A stretch of 64,000 nt of DNA from Amycolatopsis eburnea (GTDB lineage: Bacteria; Actinomycetota; Actinomycetes; Mycobacteriales; Pseudonocardiaceae), in contig NZ_RSEC01000060.1 of NCBI RefSeq assembly GCF_003937945.1, forward strand, positions 310,001-374,000. Direction: 5' to 3'. Position numbers and translations under genes: made by a program. The notes below the pieces were generated by a model that saw only the letters and a list, made by a program, of their open reading frames with translations, ran no database searches and was not told where the DNA came from. Each line of letters begins with the position of its first letter. The first letter of the stretch is position 1. Of the stretch, positions 7,894-15,526 are shown piece after piece.

Positions 7894-8636
7894 AGATCGA
7901 AGAAGTCCGCCGGCACGTGACCACTCCCCTGACCGCCCCGGCGTTCGCGCCCGTGGTCCCGAGGTTCACCGACCGCGAGTACCTGAACATCGTCTACCGG
8001 ACCGACGCCGACGCCCTGCGCGCGGTCGTCCCGGAGCCCCTCGAAGTCGAAGAACCCTTGGTGCGCTTCGAAGTCATGAAGATGGGCGACGTCTCCGGCT
8101 ACGGCCCGTACACCGAGTCCGGCCAGGCGATCGAAGTCAGCTTCGACGGCGAGCGCGGCGAGTACCTGCACGCGATGTACCTCGACAACTTCCCCGCGAC
8201 GGCGTCCGGGCGCGAGGTCAGCGCGTACCCGAAGACGGTCGGCAGCCCGAACCTCTATGTCGACAACGGTGTCCTCGTGGGCACTTTGGACTACGGGACG
8301 CTCCGGGTGGCCACCGCGACCATGGGCTACAAGCACCACGAACTGGACGCCCACGAGGCCGAACGCCAGATCACGGTCCCGACGTTCATGCTCAAGACGA
8401 TCCCGGGCTACGACGGCGCGCCGCGCGTGCAGGAACTGGTCCGCACCGAGATCACCGACGTCGTGGTCAAGGAGGCCTACACCGGCCCCGCGCGGCTGCA
8501 GCTGTTCCAGCACGTCCTCGCGCCGCTGGCGGACCTGCCGGTGCTGGAGGTCGTCTCCGCGAGCCACATCCGCACCGACCTGACCCTCGCTCCGGTCAAG
8601 CCGGTCTTCGACTACCTGAAGGGAGCGCGGTCATGA
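7890..8636 (+). CDS. Acetoacetate decarboxylase family protein
   Basis: A 248-residue protein starting at ATG 7890 within the hydratase stop codon. It matches acetoacetate decarboxylase in length and motifs: REYLNIVYRTD, VVPEPLEV, then SAYPKTVGSP with K115. In the clostridial enzyme the Schiff-base Lys is also residue 115, in a similar YPK context. The likely reaction is decarboxylation of a 3-oxo acid such as acetoacetate, yielding acetone. Some family members have lost this activity and act as aldolase-dehydratases, so substrate and reaction need testing. The stop codon overlaps the next ATG. Confidence 0.85.
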   Translation: MKIEEVRRHVTTPLTAPAFAPVVPRFTDREYLNIVYRTDADALRAVVPEPLEVEEPLVRFEVMKMGDVSGYGPYTESGQAIEVSFDGERGEYLHAMYLDNFPATASGREVSAYPKTVGSPNLYVDNGVLVGTLDYGTLRVATATMGYKHHELDAHEAERQITVPTFMLKTIPGYDGAPRVQELVRTEITDVVVKEAYTGPARLQLFQHVLAPLADLPVLEVVSASHIRTDLTLAPVKPVFDYLKGARS

Positions 8637-9538
8637 AGAACGCGGCTGTCATCGGCGCCGGCACGATCGGCCTGTCCTGGACGGCGTTGTTCGCCCACCA
8701 CGGCCTGACCGTCCGGGTCACCGACCCCCGCCCCGACCTCGCCGACGCCGTCGCCGAAGCGCTGAAGACGTTCGCCCCGCACCTGGGCACCACCGCCGAG
8801 GAGCTGGCGAGCCGGGTGAGCATCGCCGGGAGCGTCACTGAATCAGTGAAAGATGCGGACGTCGTCCAGGAGAACGGGCCGGAGAACGTCGAGTTCAAGA
8901 AGGAGCTGTTCGCACAGCTCGTCGCGGAAGCTCCGGAGCACGCGCTGCTGCTCAGCTCGTCGAGCGCCATCCCGTCCACGGCGTTCACCGAAGAGATCGA
9001 CGGCACGCGTGTCCTCATCGGACACCCGTTCAACCCGCCGCACCTGATCCCGCTGGTCGAGGTCGTCCCCGGCGAGCGCACCAGCGACGAGTCGGTCGAG
9101 CGGGCCGTCGGGTTCTACACCTCGCTCGGCCGGACGCCGGTCGTGGAGCGCAAGGAAATGCCCGGCTTCGTCGGCAACCGGCTGCAGAACGCGCTCAGCC
9201 GCGAGGCGATCTACCTCGTCGAGCAGGGTGTGGTGACGCCGGAAGAACTCGACAAGGTCATCACGAACTCGCTCGGCATCCGCTGGGCGACCGTCGGGCC
9301 GTTCCTCGGCTCGCACCTCGGTGGCGGCCCCGGCGGCTACCGGCACATGGCCGAGCACATCGGCAAGTCGATGAAGAAGATGTGGGCCGGGCTGGGCACT
9401 CCCAGCCAGAGCCCCGAAGAGCAGGAACGGCTCATCGAAGCCGTCGAAACCGCTTACGGCTCCTCCACGTACTCGGACCTGGCCGAGACGCGCGACCGCA
9501 AGCAGCTCGCCGTTCTGCACGCAGTGGAGGAGAACTGA
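8633..9538 (+). CDS. 3-hydroxyacyl-CoA dehydrogenase
   Basis: A 301-residue NAD-dependent dehydrogenase. The Rossmann fold starts at once (AAVIGAGTIGLSW) and the C-terminal domain is of the hydroxybutyryl-CoA/L-carnitine dehydrogenase type. IGHPFNPPHLIPLVEVVPG is the family signature around the catalytic His, and PGFVGNRLQNALSREA follows. The frame stays open upstream, but ATG 8633 overlaps the decarboxylase stop and begins exactly at the Rossmann strand. It should oxidise a 3-hydroxyacyl-CoA to the 3-oxo form. Third consecutive overlapping junction in this operon. Confidence 0.9.
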   Translation: MKNAAVIGAGTIGLSWTALFAHHGLTVRVTDPRPDLADAVAEALKTFAPHLGTTAEELASRVSIAGSVTESVKDADVVQENGPENVEFKKELFAQLVAEAPEHALLLSSSSAIPSTAFTEEIDGTRVLIGHPFNPPHLIPLVEVVPGERTSDESVERAVGFYTSLGRTPVVERKEMPGFVGNRLQNALSREAIYLVEQGVVTPEELDKVITNSLGIRWATVGPFLGSHLGGGPGGYRHMAEHIGKSMKKMWAGLGTPSQSPEEQERLIEAVETAYGSSTYSDLAETRDRKQLAVLHAVEEN

Positions 9539-9539
9539 C

Positions 9540-10718
9540 ATGGACACCCTGACCGCCGACTTCTACGACTTCGAGGCGCTGCTGCCCGACGACGAGCACA
9601 AGCTGCTGGTCAAGGCGCGCGAGTTCATGGAGCACGACGTCAAGCCGCTGGTGAACGAGAACTGGGAAGCCGGTACCTTCCCGAAGGAACTGATCGGGAT
9701 GTTCCGCGAGAGCGGCCTCGCCGGCCTGCCCTACGAAGGCTACGGCGAGCACAAGCCCGCCGTCAGCCACCTGCTCACCGGCATGATGGCGATGGAGATG
9801 AGCCGCACCGACGCGTCCGTCGCGACGTTCTTCGGTGTCCACAACGGACTGGCGATGTACTCCATCTACAGTGGCGGAAGCCAGGAACAGCGGGACCGCT
9901 GGCTCCCCGAGATGGCCGCGATGGACAAGATCGGCGCGTTCGCGATGACCGAGCCGCTCGGCGGGTCCGATGTGGCCGGTGGCATGCGCACGACCGCACA
10001 GCGACAGGGCGACACCTGGATCCTCAACGGTGCCAAGAAGTGGATCGGCAATGCGACCTTCGCCGACTACGTCGTCGTGTGGGCCCGCGACCTGGACGAC
10101 AACCACGTCAAGGGATTCGTCGTCGAGAAGGGCACGCCGGGCTTCGTACCGGAGAAGATCCAGGGCAAGACCGCGTTCCGGATCGTCGAGAACGCCGAGA
10201 TCGCCCTCACCGACGTCCGCGTGCCGGAGGCGAACCGCCTGCAGGGCATCAACTCCTTCCGGGACGTCGCCGAGATCCTGCGTGCCACCCGCGGCGGTGT
10301 CGCGTGGCAGGCGCTGGGCGTGATGATCGGCGCCTACGAAGCCGCGCTGGCCTACGCGCGGGAGCGCAAGCAGTTCGGCCGCCCGATCGCACGCTTCCAG
10401 CTTGTGCAGGACCTGCTCGTGAAGAGCCTCGGCAACATCACCGCGTCGTGGGGCATGCTCGTGCAGCTCGCCCGCCTGCAGGACGCCGGGATCTTCAAGG
10501 ACGAGCACTCGTCGCTGGCCAAGGCGTTCGTCACCTCGCGGATGCGCGAGGTCGTCGCCTGGAGCCGGGAGATCTTCGGCGGCAACGGGATCGTGCTCGG
10601 CTACGACGTCGCGCGGTTCTTCGCCGACGCTGAAGCGATCTACTCGTTCGAGGGCACGCGCGAGATGAACACCCTGATCGTCGGCAAGGCGATCACCGGG
10701 CAGTCCGCGTTCGTGTGA
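9540..10718 (+). CDS. Acyl-CoA dehydrogenase, glutaryl-CoA dehydrogenase-like
   Basis: A 392-residue flavoprotein dehydrogenase starting one base after the previous stop, with GTGGAGG upstream. Family motifs: AFAMTEPLGGSDVAGG, KKWIGNATFADYVVVWAR, RKQFGRPIARFQLVQ and FGGNGI. The end (YSFEGTREMNTLIVGKAITG) carries the catalytic Glu in the late position shared by glutaryl-CoA dehydrogenases and plant ACX4-type enzymes. The first oxidation in the pathway, possibly with decarboxylation of a dicarboxylyl-CoA, is the likely role. From memory the match looks nearer GCDH than to short-chain dehydrogenases; not tested by alignment. Confidence 0.88.
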   Translation: MDTLTADFYDFEALLPDDEHKLLVKAREFMEHDVKPLVNENWEAGTFPKELIGMFRESGLAGLPYEGYGEHKPAVSHLLTGMMAMEMSRTDASVATFFGVHNGLAMYSIYSGGSQEQRDRWLPEMAAMDKIGAFAMTEPLGGSDVAGGMRTTAQRQGDTWILNGAKKWIGNATFADYVVVWARDLDDNHVKGFVVEKGTPGFVPEKIQGKTAFRIVENAEIALTDVRVPEANRLQGINSFRDVAEILRATRGGVAWQALGVMIGAYEAALAYARERKQFGRPIARFQLVQDLLVKSLGNITASWGMLVQLARLQDAGIFKDEHSSLAKAFVTSRMREVVAWSREIFGGNGIVLGYDVARFFADAEAIYSFEGTREMNTLIVGKAITGQSAFV

Positions 10719-10721
10719 GCG

Positions 10722-11918
10722 TCAGTTCACGCAGCCGGCGGCCGCACTGGTCGCCGGCTGCTTGCTGTCCGGCGTCCTGGTGGTGGTCGCCGCGACCGGC
10801 TTGACGCCGCCGGGCGTGTCGTCGCCCGAGGCCTGCACCGCGGGCGTGCTGATCGCGGTGCGCACGAACTGCTGGACCTGCGCCGGGTCGACCTTCACCG
10901 CGTCGCCGTCGGACGGCGTGGCCAGCGACAGGCTCTGCACCGGGATGGTGGCGAACGCGATCGCGCCCGACGTCATCCCCCGCAGCTGCTGCGCGAAGCT
11001 CAGGACGTCCCAGCCCTTGTCCAGCACCACCGCGCCCTGCACCGCGCTGACCAGCGAGTTCAGCTTCGAGACGTCGGTGAACGTGCCCGCGTTCAGCACC
11101 TTCTTGGCCATCCCGGACAGGAACGCCTGCTGCCGCGCGATCCGGTCGAGGTCGCCGTTCTGCAGCCCGTGGCGCTGCCGGACGAACGCGAGGGCCTGCG
11201 CGCCGGACAGCGTCTGCGGCCCGGCCGCGAAGTCCGCGCCCGAGTAGCTGTCGTGCACCGGCTCCTTGAGGCAGACCTCGACGCCGCCGACCGCCTGCGA
11301 AAGCGCGTCGAAGCCGGCGAGGTTGATGGCCGCGTAGTGGTTGATGGTCAGCCCGGTGAACTTCTCGACGGTCCGGATCGCCGTCCTGGCCCCCGCCGCG
11401 TTCGCCGCGACCTCCAGCTGCGCGCCGCTCAGCCCCTGGGCGCGCAACCCGGACATCGAGGCGTTCTTGGCGCGGCTGTACGCGGAGTTGATCTTGTGCT
11501 TGCCGAACCCGTCCGCGATGTCCACATAGGAATCGCGGGGGATGGAGATCGCGGTGGCCGCGGCACCGCCCGCCGGGATGTGCACGACGATCATCGTGTC
11601 GGTGGTGTCCCCGCCGTCGTCCCCGCTCCCGGCGTGCAGGGCGTCGAGCACGCTCTGCGGCAACGGGTTGCCGTACGCGTCGGTGCGGGCGTCGATCCCG
11701 ACGAGCAGGATGTTCTGGGCCACTTTGAGCGGTTCGCCGGGAACGGCGTCTTCCCCGTCGATCTGCGCCGACGGCGGGATGACGTCGGCGGTGACGATGC
11801 CGGCGTCCAGCTTGCTCAGCTGCGTCCACGCGTACCCGGTGACGGCGAGCACCAGCGTCGACACGACGCCGATGGCCACGCGCCCACCGACGCGGCGCCC
11901 CCGGGACGACAGCAGCAC
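10722..11918 (-). CDS. LytR-CpsA-Psr (LCP) family cell-wall ligase
   Basis: A 398-residue membrane-anchored LCP protein. One TM helix at about residues 12-31, then an extracytoplasmic LCP domain with SIPRDSYVDI, GFGKHKINSAYS and DLDRIARQQAF, the conserved Arg/Asp set that handles the polyprenyl-pyrophosphate substrate. The Thr/Pro tail (TTTRTPDSKQ) is a typical spacer. LCP enzymes attach glycopolymers to peptidoglycan; in arabinogalactan-containing actinobacteria they ligate arabinogalactan. The GTG start follows AAGGGGAAG. It ends four bases from the CoA operon and lies next to DprE2, an arabinan-precursor enzyme. Confidence 0.9.
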   Translation of the reverse strand: MLLSSRGRRVGGRVAIGVVSTLVLAVTGYAWTQLSKLDAGIVTADVIPPSAQIDGEDAVPGEPLKVAQNILLVGIDARTDAYGNPLPQSVLDALHAGSGDDGGDTTDTMIVVHIPAGGAAATAISIPRDSYVDIADGFGKHKINSAYSRAKNASMSGLRAQGLSGAQLEVAANAAGARTAIRTVEKFTGLTINHYAAINLAGFDALSQAVGGVEVCLKEPVHDSYSGADFAAGPQTLSGAQALAFVRQRHGLQNGDLDRIARQQAFLSGMAKKVLNAGTFTDVSKLNSLVSAVQGAVVLDKGWDVLSFAQQLRGMTSGAIAFATIPVQSLSLATPSDGDAVKVDPAQVQQFVRTAISTPAVQASGDDTPGGVKPVAATTTRTPDSKQPATSAAAGCVN

Positions 11919-12133
11919 GGCACTTCCCCTTGCTTCCCTCTGGTTCGAACCCCTGCTTCGAGGATCACCGGGTTAGCTGGGAATCAGCTGAGAAAATTGT
12001 AGGAAGGTCGTGACGCTGCCCGATCGGCCGAGCCGGTTCGAGCCGATCGGCCGATTTTCGCGACGGACGGTGGTGGCGCGGGCACGGGGAAGTGCTGTGG
12101 CAGTGACCACAGTGGCCGGCCGCCGGTCCGCGA

Positions 12134-12186
12134 CGTCATGAACGAGTCGTTCATGACGCCGGACGGGATGAAAGGGTCGTTCATGG
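12134..12186. repeat. Two tandem palindromic repeat units (TGAAYGA-N-TCRTTCA family)
   Basis: 12134-12158 is a perfect palindrome, CGTCATGAACGA and its reverse complement around one G. Ten bases on, ATGAAAGGGTCGTTCAT (12169-12185) is a degenerate second unit. They lie 21-73 bp beyond the dprE2 stop, in the 288-bp interval shared with the LCP gene; the rest of that interval (11919-12206) shows only LCP upstream sequence. Related units occur near 23.6 and 27.2-27.5 kb. Translating the repeat gives spurious peptides starting MNESFM or MKGSFM. Confidence 0.85.
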
Positions 12187-12206
12187 CGTCCGGCCGCGCG
12201 CCCGGG

Positions 12207-12950
12207 CTAGCGGGGCATCCGGCGCCAGATCGCGCGCGGCAGCAGGCGCATCCCGAAGAACACCGGCCGGAGCACTCCCGGCACCCACACGACCCCGCGG
12301 CCCCGGCGCAACGCCGCCGCCGTCGCCTCCGCCACCTGGTCCGGGGTGCTCGAGAACGGCGCCGGTGCCATCCCCTCCGTCATCCGGCCGATCACGAAGC
12401 CCGGGCGGACCAGCAGCAGGTGGACACCGGAACCGTGCAGGGCGTCCGCGAGGCCGCTCGCGAAGCCGTCGAGGCCGGCCTTCGCCGAGCCGTACACGTA
12501 GTTCGCGCGGCGCACGCGGATGCCGGCCACCGACGAGAACACCACCAGGGTGCCGTGGCCCTGGGCGCGCAGCAGGTTCGCCGCGTGGGTCAGCACGCCG
12601 ACCTGGGCGACGTAGTCGGTGTGGACGATCGCCGCGGCGTGGGTCGCGTCCGCCTCCGCGCGGGACTGGTCGCCGAGGATGCCGAAGGCGAGCACCACCG
12701 TCTCCAGCGGGCCGTGCTCGGCCGCCACCTTGTCCAGGAACGGGCCGTGCGCGGTGAGGTCGTCGGCGTCGAAGTCCGCGGTCTCGACGCTTTCCGCGCC
12801 CGCCTCCCGCAGCGCGGCGACCTCCGCCGTCAGGTCGGCGCCCGGGCGCGCGGCCAGCACGAACCGCCGGGTGTCGCCGCTGACCAGGCGTTTCGCCAGG
12901 GCCAGCCCGATCTCACTGCGTCCGCCGAGCACCAGCACCGTTCCGCTCAT
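12207..12950 (-). CDS. dprE2: Decaprenylphosphoryl-2-keto-ribose reductase DprE2
   Basis: A 247-residue short-chain dehydrogenase. It differs from generic SDRs and matches mycobacterial DprE2 in segments I recognise: LGGRSEIGLALA, VETADFDADD, VLAFGILGDQ, VRRANYVYGSAKAGLDGF (with YxxxK) and the ending AIWRRMPR. DprE2 reduces the keto intermediate to decaprenylphosphoryl-arabinose, the arabinosyl donor for arabinogalactan. The DprE1 partner is not in this window. The neighbouring LCP protein acts on the same wall polymer in related genera. The ATG at 12950 is the natural start; open sequence upstream is not coding. Confidence 0.87.
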   Translation of the reverse strand: MSGTVLVLGGRSEIGLALAKRLVSGDTRRFVLAARPGADLTAEVAALREAGAESVETADFDADDLTAHGPFLDKVAAEHGPLETVVLAFGILGDQSRAEADATHAAAIVHTDYVAQVGVLTHAANLLRAQGHGTLVVFSSVAGIRVRRANYVYGSAKAGLDGFASGLADALHGSGVHLLLVRPGFVIGRMTEGMAPAPFSSTPDQVAEATAAALRRGRGVVWVPGVLRPVFFGMRLLPRAIWRRMPR

Positions 12951-12989
12951 CGCCGCAGTCTTCCAGCCCGGGTGCGCTAGCGTGCCCGG

Positions 12990-13985
12990 GTGGGTCGCAC
13001 TCCGGACTTCGAAACGCTCGTCGAACGGCACCGCCGGGAGATCCAGGTGCACTGCTACCGGATGCTCGGGTCGCTGAGCGACGCCGAAGACCTGGCCCAG
13101 GAAACCTTCCTGCGGGCGTGGAAGGCCCGCGACGGCTTCGAAGGCCGGGCGAGCGTGCGCACCTGGCTCTACCGGATCGCGACGAACGCGTGCCTCGACG
13201 TCCTCGCCCGCCGTCCGCGTCGGGTGCTGCCCGACCAGCTCGGGCCCGCCGGGGAGCCGGACGGGCCGATCGCGGCCGCCGACCTGCCGTGGCTCGAGCC
13301 GTACCCGGACCGGCTGCTCGACGGGGCCGGGCCGGCCGACGCCGTGGTCGACCGGGAGACGATCGAGCTGGCGTACCTCGCCGCCCTCCAGCACCTGCCG
13401 CCGCGGCAGCGGGCCGCGCTCGTCCTGCGCGACGTGCTCGGCTGGCCGGCCAAGGAGACGGCGGCGGCGCTGGAGACGAGCGTCGCTTCGGCGAACAGCG
13501 CGCTCCAGCGGGCGCGGACGACGTTGCGTGAGCGGCTGCCCCCGCACCGTGCCGAGTGGACGGCCGGCGACCCGACGGCCGAGGAAGCGGCGCTGCTCAA
13601 GCGGTTCATCGCCGCGTACGAGGACGGCGATCCCACCGCGGTCGCGCGGCTGCTGCGCGAGGACGCCCGTGCGGTCATGCCGCCGTACACGCTGTGGTTC
13701 GGCAGCCGCGCGTCGATCATCCGGGCGCTGTCGCTCTCGCTGGACCCGGCGTCGCCGCACTGCGTCGGGCGGTTCCGGATGCGGCCGGTGCGCGCCAACG
13801 GCCGGCCCGCCGTGGCCACCTACCTGCGGCGGCCGGGCGAAGCCGGCTTCCGGTGGTTCGGGGTGACCGTGCTGACGGTCGAAGCCGGGCTGATCACGGC
13901 GATGGCCGCGTTCGAGTCGGTGCCGGCCGCCGCCTGGGACCTGCCCGAAGCGTGGCCAGGTGAGCACGATGAGCATGGGTCGTAA
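12990..13985 (+). CDS. ECF sigma factor of SigG/SigX5 type with SnoaL-like C-terminus
   Basis: A 331-residue sigma factor. Region 2 (about 8-75) shows VHCYRMLGSLSDAEDLAQETFLRAW in pieces, region 4 (about 125-185) shows LPPRQRAALVLRDVLGWPAKETA, and a C-terminal SnoaL/NTF2-like domain at about 195-320 (RFIAAYEDGDPTAV) is the mark of this ECF group. Such domains regulate the sigma factor in cis. TAGCGT at 12978-12983 lies seven bases before the GTG, so the transcript is probably leaderless. It is divergent from dprE2 with only 39 bp between. Confidence 0.88.
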   Translation: MGRTPDFETLVERHRREIQVHCYRMLGSLSDAEDLAQETFLRAWKARDGFEGRASVRTWLYRIATNACLDVLARRPRRVLPDQLGPAGEPDGPIAAADLPWLEPYPDRLLDGAGPADAVVDRETIELAYLAALQHLPPRQRAALVLRDVLGWPAKETAAALETSVASANSALQRARTTLRERLPPHRAEWTAGDPTAEEAALLKRFIAAYEDGDPTAVARLLREDARAVMPPYTLWFGSRASIIRALSLSLDPASPHCVGRFRMRPVRANGRPAVATYLRRPGEAGFRWFGVTVLTVEAGLITAMAAFESVPAAAWDLPEAWPGEHDEHGS

Positions 13986-14145
13986 TCCCACGCAAGCGAA
14001 TTGAACGGCACACGCGGGCGCGAAAATGCCCGGGCGGGTGATTCGCGAAAACCACCCGCCCGGGCACACGCACTCCCGCATCCGATTTTCTTCCGGATTC
14101 GGTGTTATTGCTCTGGGCCGCCGGGAAGAGGTCACCGGGCGGCGG

Positions 14146-14409
14146 TCAGGCCACTCGGTGCCGCTGCGGCGCGGTACGCGCCAGCCGGCGTCGGTCCTCG
14201 GCGGTGGTCCCGCCGAAAACACCGTGGTCGAGCCCGTTGTCGAGCGCGTAACCGAGGCATTCGGCGCGCACCGGGCAGCGGGCGCACACGGCCTTGGCCT
14301 GCGCTGTCTGCCGGGCGCCGGGGCCCATCGCGGAGATCGGGAAGAACAGTTCCGGGTCCTCGTCCTTGCAGGCCGCGAGTTCCGCCCAGCCCGTCATCGT
14401 GGCTTCCAT
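14146..14409 (-). CDS. WhiB-family iron-sulfur regulator (WhiB1/WblE-like)
   Basis: An 87-residue WhiB protein. Four cluster-binding Cys are at C14, C42, C45 and C51 (AACKDEDPELFFP, VCARCPVRAEC), followed by the turn DHGVFGGTTAEDRRRL. The DEDPELFFP segment and length are closest to WhiB1/WblE rather than WhiB3. WhiB proteins hold a [4Fe-4S] cluster, sense nitric oxide or redox state and bind the principal sigma factor. The ATG follows AAGGAGGTGA at 12 bases and AAGGA at four. Sigma-factor genes lie divergently upstream. Confidence 0.92.
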   Translation of the reverse strand: MEATMTGWAELAACKDEDPELFFPISAMGPGARQTAQAKAVCARCPVRAECLGYALDNGLDHGVFGGTTAEDRRRLARTAPQRHRVA

Positions 14410-15037
14410 TTCCTTCGTTCACCTCCTTCGTTCTTCTGTTTCCCATTGTCAGCGCGCGTCAACCGACTTGACCGCGGCGGACGCGCGAGCGAATCCGCGT
14501 CGGTCAAGGGGGTTTTGGCTTCGGTCCCCGGTTCACCCACCGGGCAACCAAGACTGCAACACGTGAGAGTACGCCCTTCTTCCCCGGATCTCGATGTCGA
14601 TCACGTCACCCGATCGGCGACGAAGTACTCCGGCGCGTCCCTTGCGGCAGCCGCCCGAAGGTGCTCCACCGAACGGCCCGGCCCGCGCGGCCCGCGCCGG
14701 GCCTTCCCCTGTCCGGCAAGGCATTCCCGCCCGGACGCGGCCGAAACCCGGCCGGTCTTCGCCACGGCGGCGTCCGCCGCGGGGGCTCGAGCCGCGGCAC
14801 CCCGCCGGCGTCCGGAATCCGCCGTTCGCGGCTTCGCTCCCCCGGCTGCCCGCCGCCGGGTCGGTTTCCCGTCGTCATCGAAGCGGGGTACCCGGCATGT
14901 CCGCGGTCACTCGTCACATCGCGTCACCAAGGAGAAGCAGCCCATTACTCCTACCGGGCAGTCTTGATCGAATCGTTACACGTAGCGGTCACCTCGCCGC
15001 ACCTGTCTTGGTGGAGGCGAGGGGTGGTGAGGGGTCG
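14410..15037. other. 628-bp intergenic region between whiB and the sigma genes
   Basis: No gene is supportable here. Long open stretches on both strands translate to Pro/Arg-rich sequence without domain character. The stretch holds several strong GC hairpins (around 14690-14705, for example), the whiB leader at its left edge, and a less GC-rich zone near 14930-15000 (CTTGATCGAATCGTTACACG) that is the likeliest site for the sigma-gene promoter. I cannot define the promoter hexamers with confidence. Confidence 0.5.
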
Positions 15038-15526
15038 GTGGGCGGTCACGACGATTTCGACGCGTTCTTCCGCGCCGACTTCGCGCCGCTGGTGGCGTTC
15101 CTCTGCAAGGCCGGGTTCGAGGTCGAGACCGCGCGGGACGCGGCCGCCGAGGCGATGGTCCACGCGCTGGAGGCGTGGCCGGCCCTCGACGACCCGCGGG
15201 CGTGGGTCCGCCGGGTCGCCGGGCGGCTGCTCGACGGCGCGGGCGACGCGCGCGCGGACTGGACGCTGGCGGGTGATCCGCGGGACGACCGCGAGCTCGC
15301 CGGGCTGGTCGACCAGCACGGCGAGCTGATCGACCTCCTCGCGTCCCTGCCCGGCAGGCAGCGGATGGTCCTGGCGTGGTCGCTCGACGGGTTCACCCCG
15401 GCGCAGATCACGGACGCGCTGCGCATCGCGCCCGCGACCGTCCGCTCCACCCTCCGCCACGTGCGGGAACGCCTTCGGCGACACCGGGCTGTCCGGCCCG
15501 GTGACCAGCGGGACAGGGAAAGGTGA
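15038..15526 (+). CDS. Small sigma-70-family (ECF-like) protein
   Basis: A 162-residue protein from GTG 15038 (GTG 15011 is an alternative). Residues 5-70 resemble sigma region 2 (DFDAFFRADFAPLVAFL, DAAAEAMVHAL, RAWVRRVAGRLL) and residues 100-150 resemble region 4 (ELIDLLASLPGRQRMVLAW, TPAQITDALRIAPATVRSTL). Region 2 lacks the usual acidic DAEDLVQE patch, replaced by DAAAEAMVHA, so promoter melting may be weak or altered. The gene overlaps the next sigma gene by four bases (GTGA), which implies co-translation. Confidence 0.7.
   Translation: MGGHDDFDAFFRADFAPLVAFLCKAGFEVETARDAAAEAMVHALEAWPALDDPRAWVRRVAGRLLDGAGDARADWTLAGDPRDDRELAGLVDQHGELIDLLASLPGRQRMVLAWSLDGFTPAQITDALRIAPATVRSTLRHVRERLRRHRAVRPGDQRDRER

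Noticed and set aside
7868..8632. 556-residue fusion of decarboxylase region and hydroxyacyl-CoA dehydrogenase
   Set aside because: The upstream part is an alternate frame of the decarboxylase gene; the real start is ATG 8633.
11984..12184. Open frame translating to MNDPFIPSGVMNDSFM on the minus strand
   Set aside because: It is the repeat palindrome read as protein; no ribosome site, family or coding composition.
12207..14222. 671-residue minus-strand frame including DprE2
   Set aside because: Sequence upstream of 12950 lies opposite the SigG-type gene and has no domain; DprE2 starts at 12950.
14594..15037. N-terminal extension of the first sigma-like protein to 310 residues
   Set aside because: The added sequence is Pro/Arg-rich without domain character; GTG 15038 starts exactly at the region-2-like segment.
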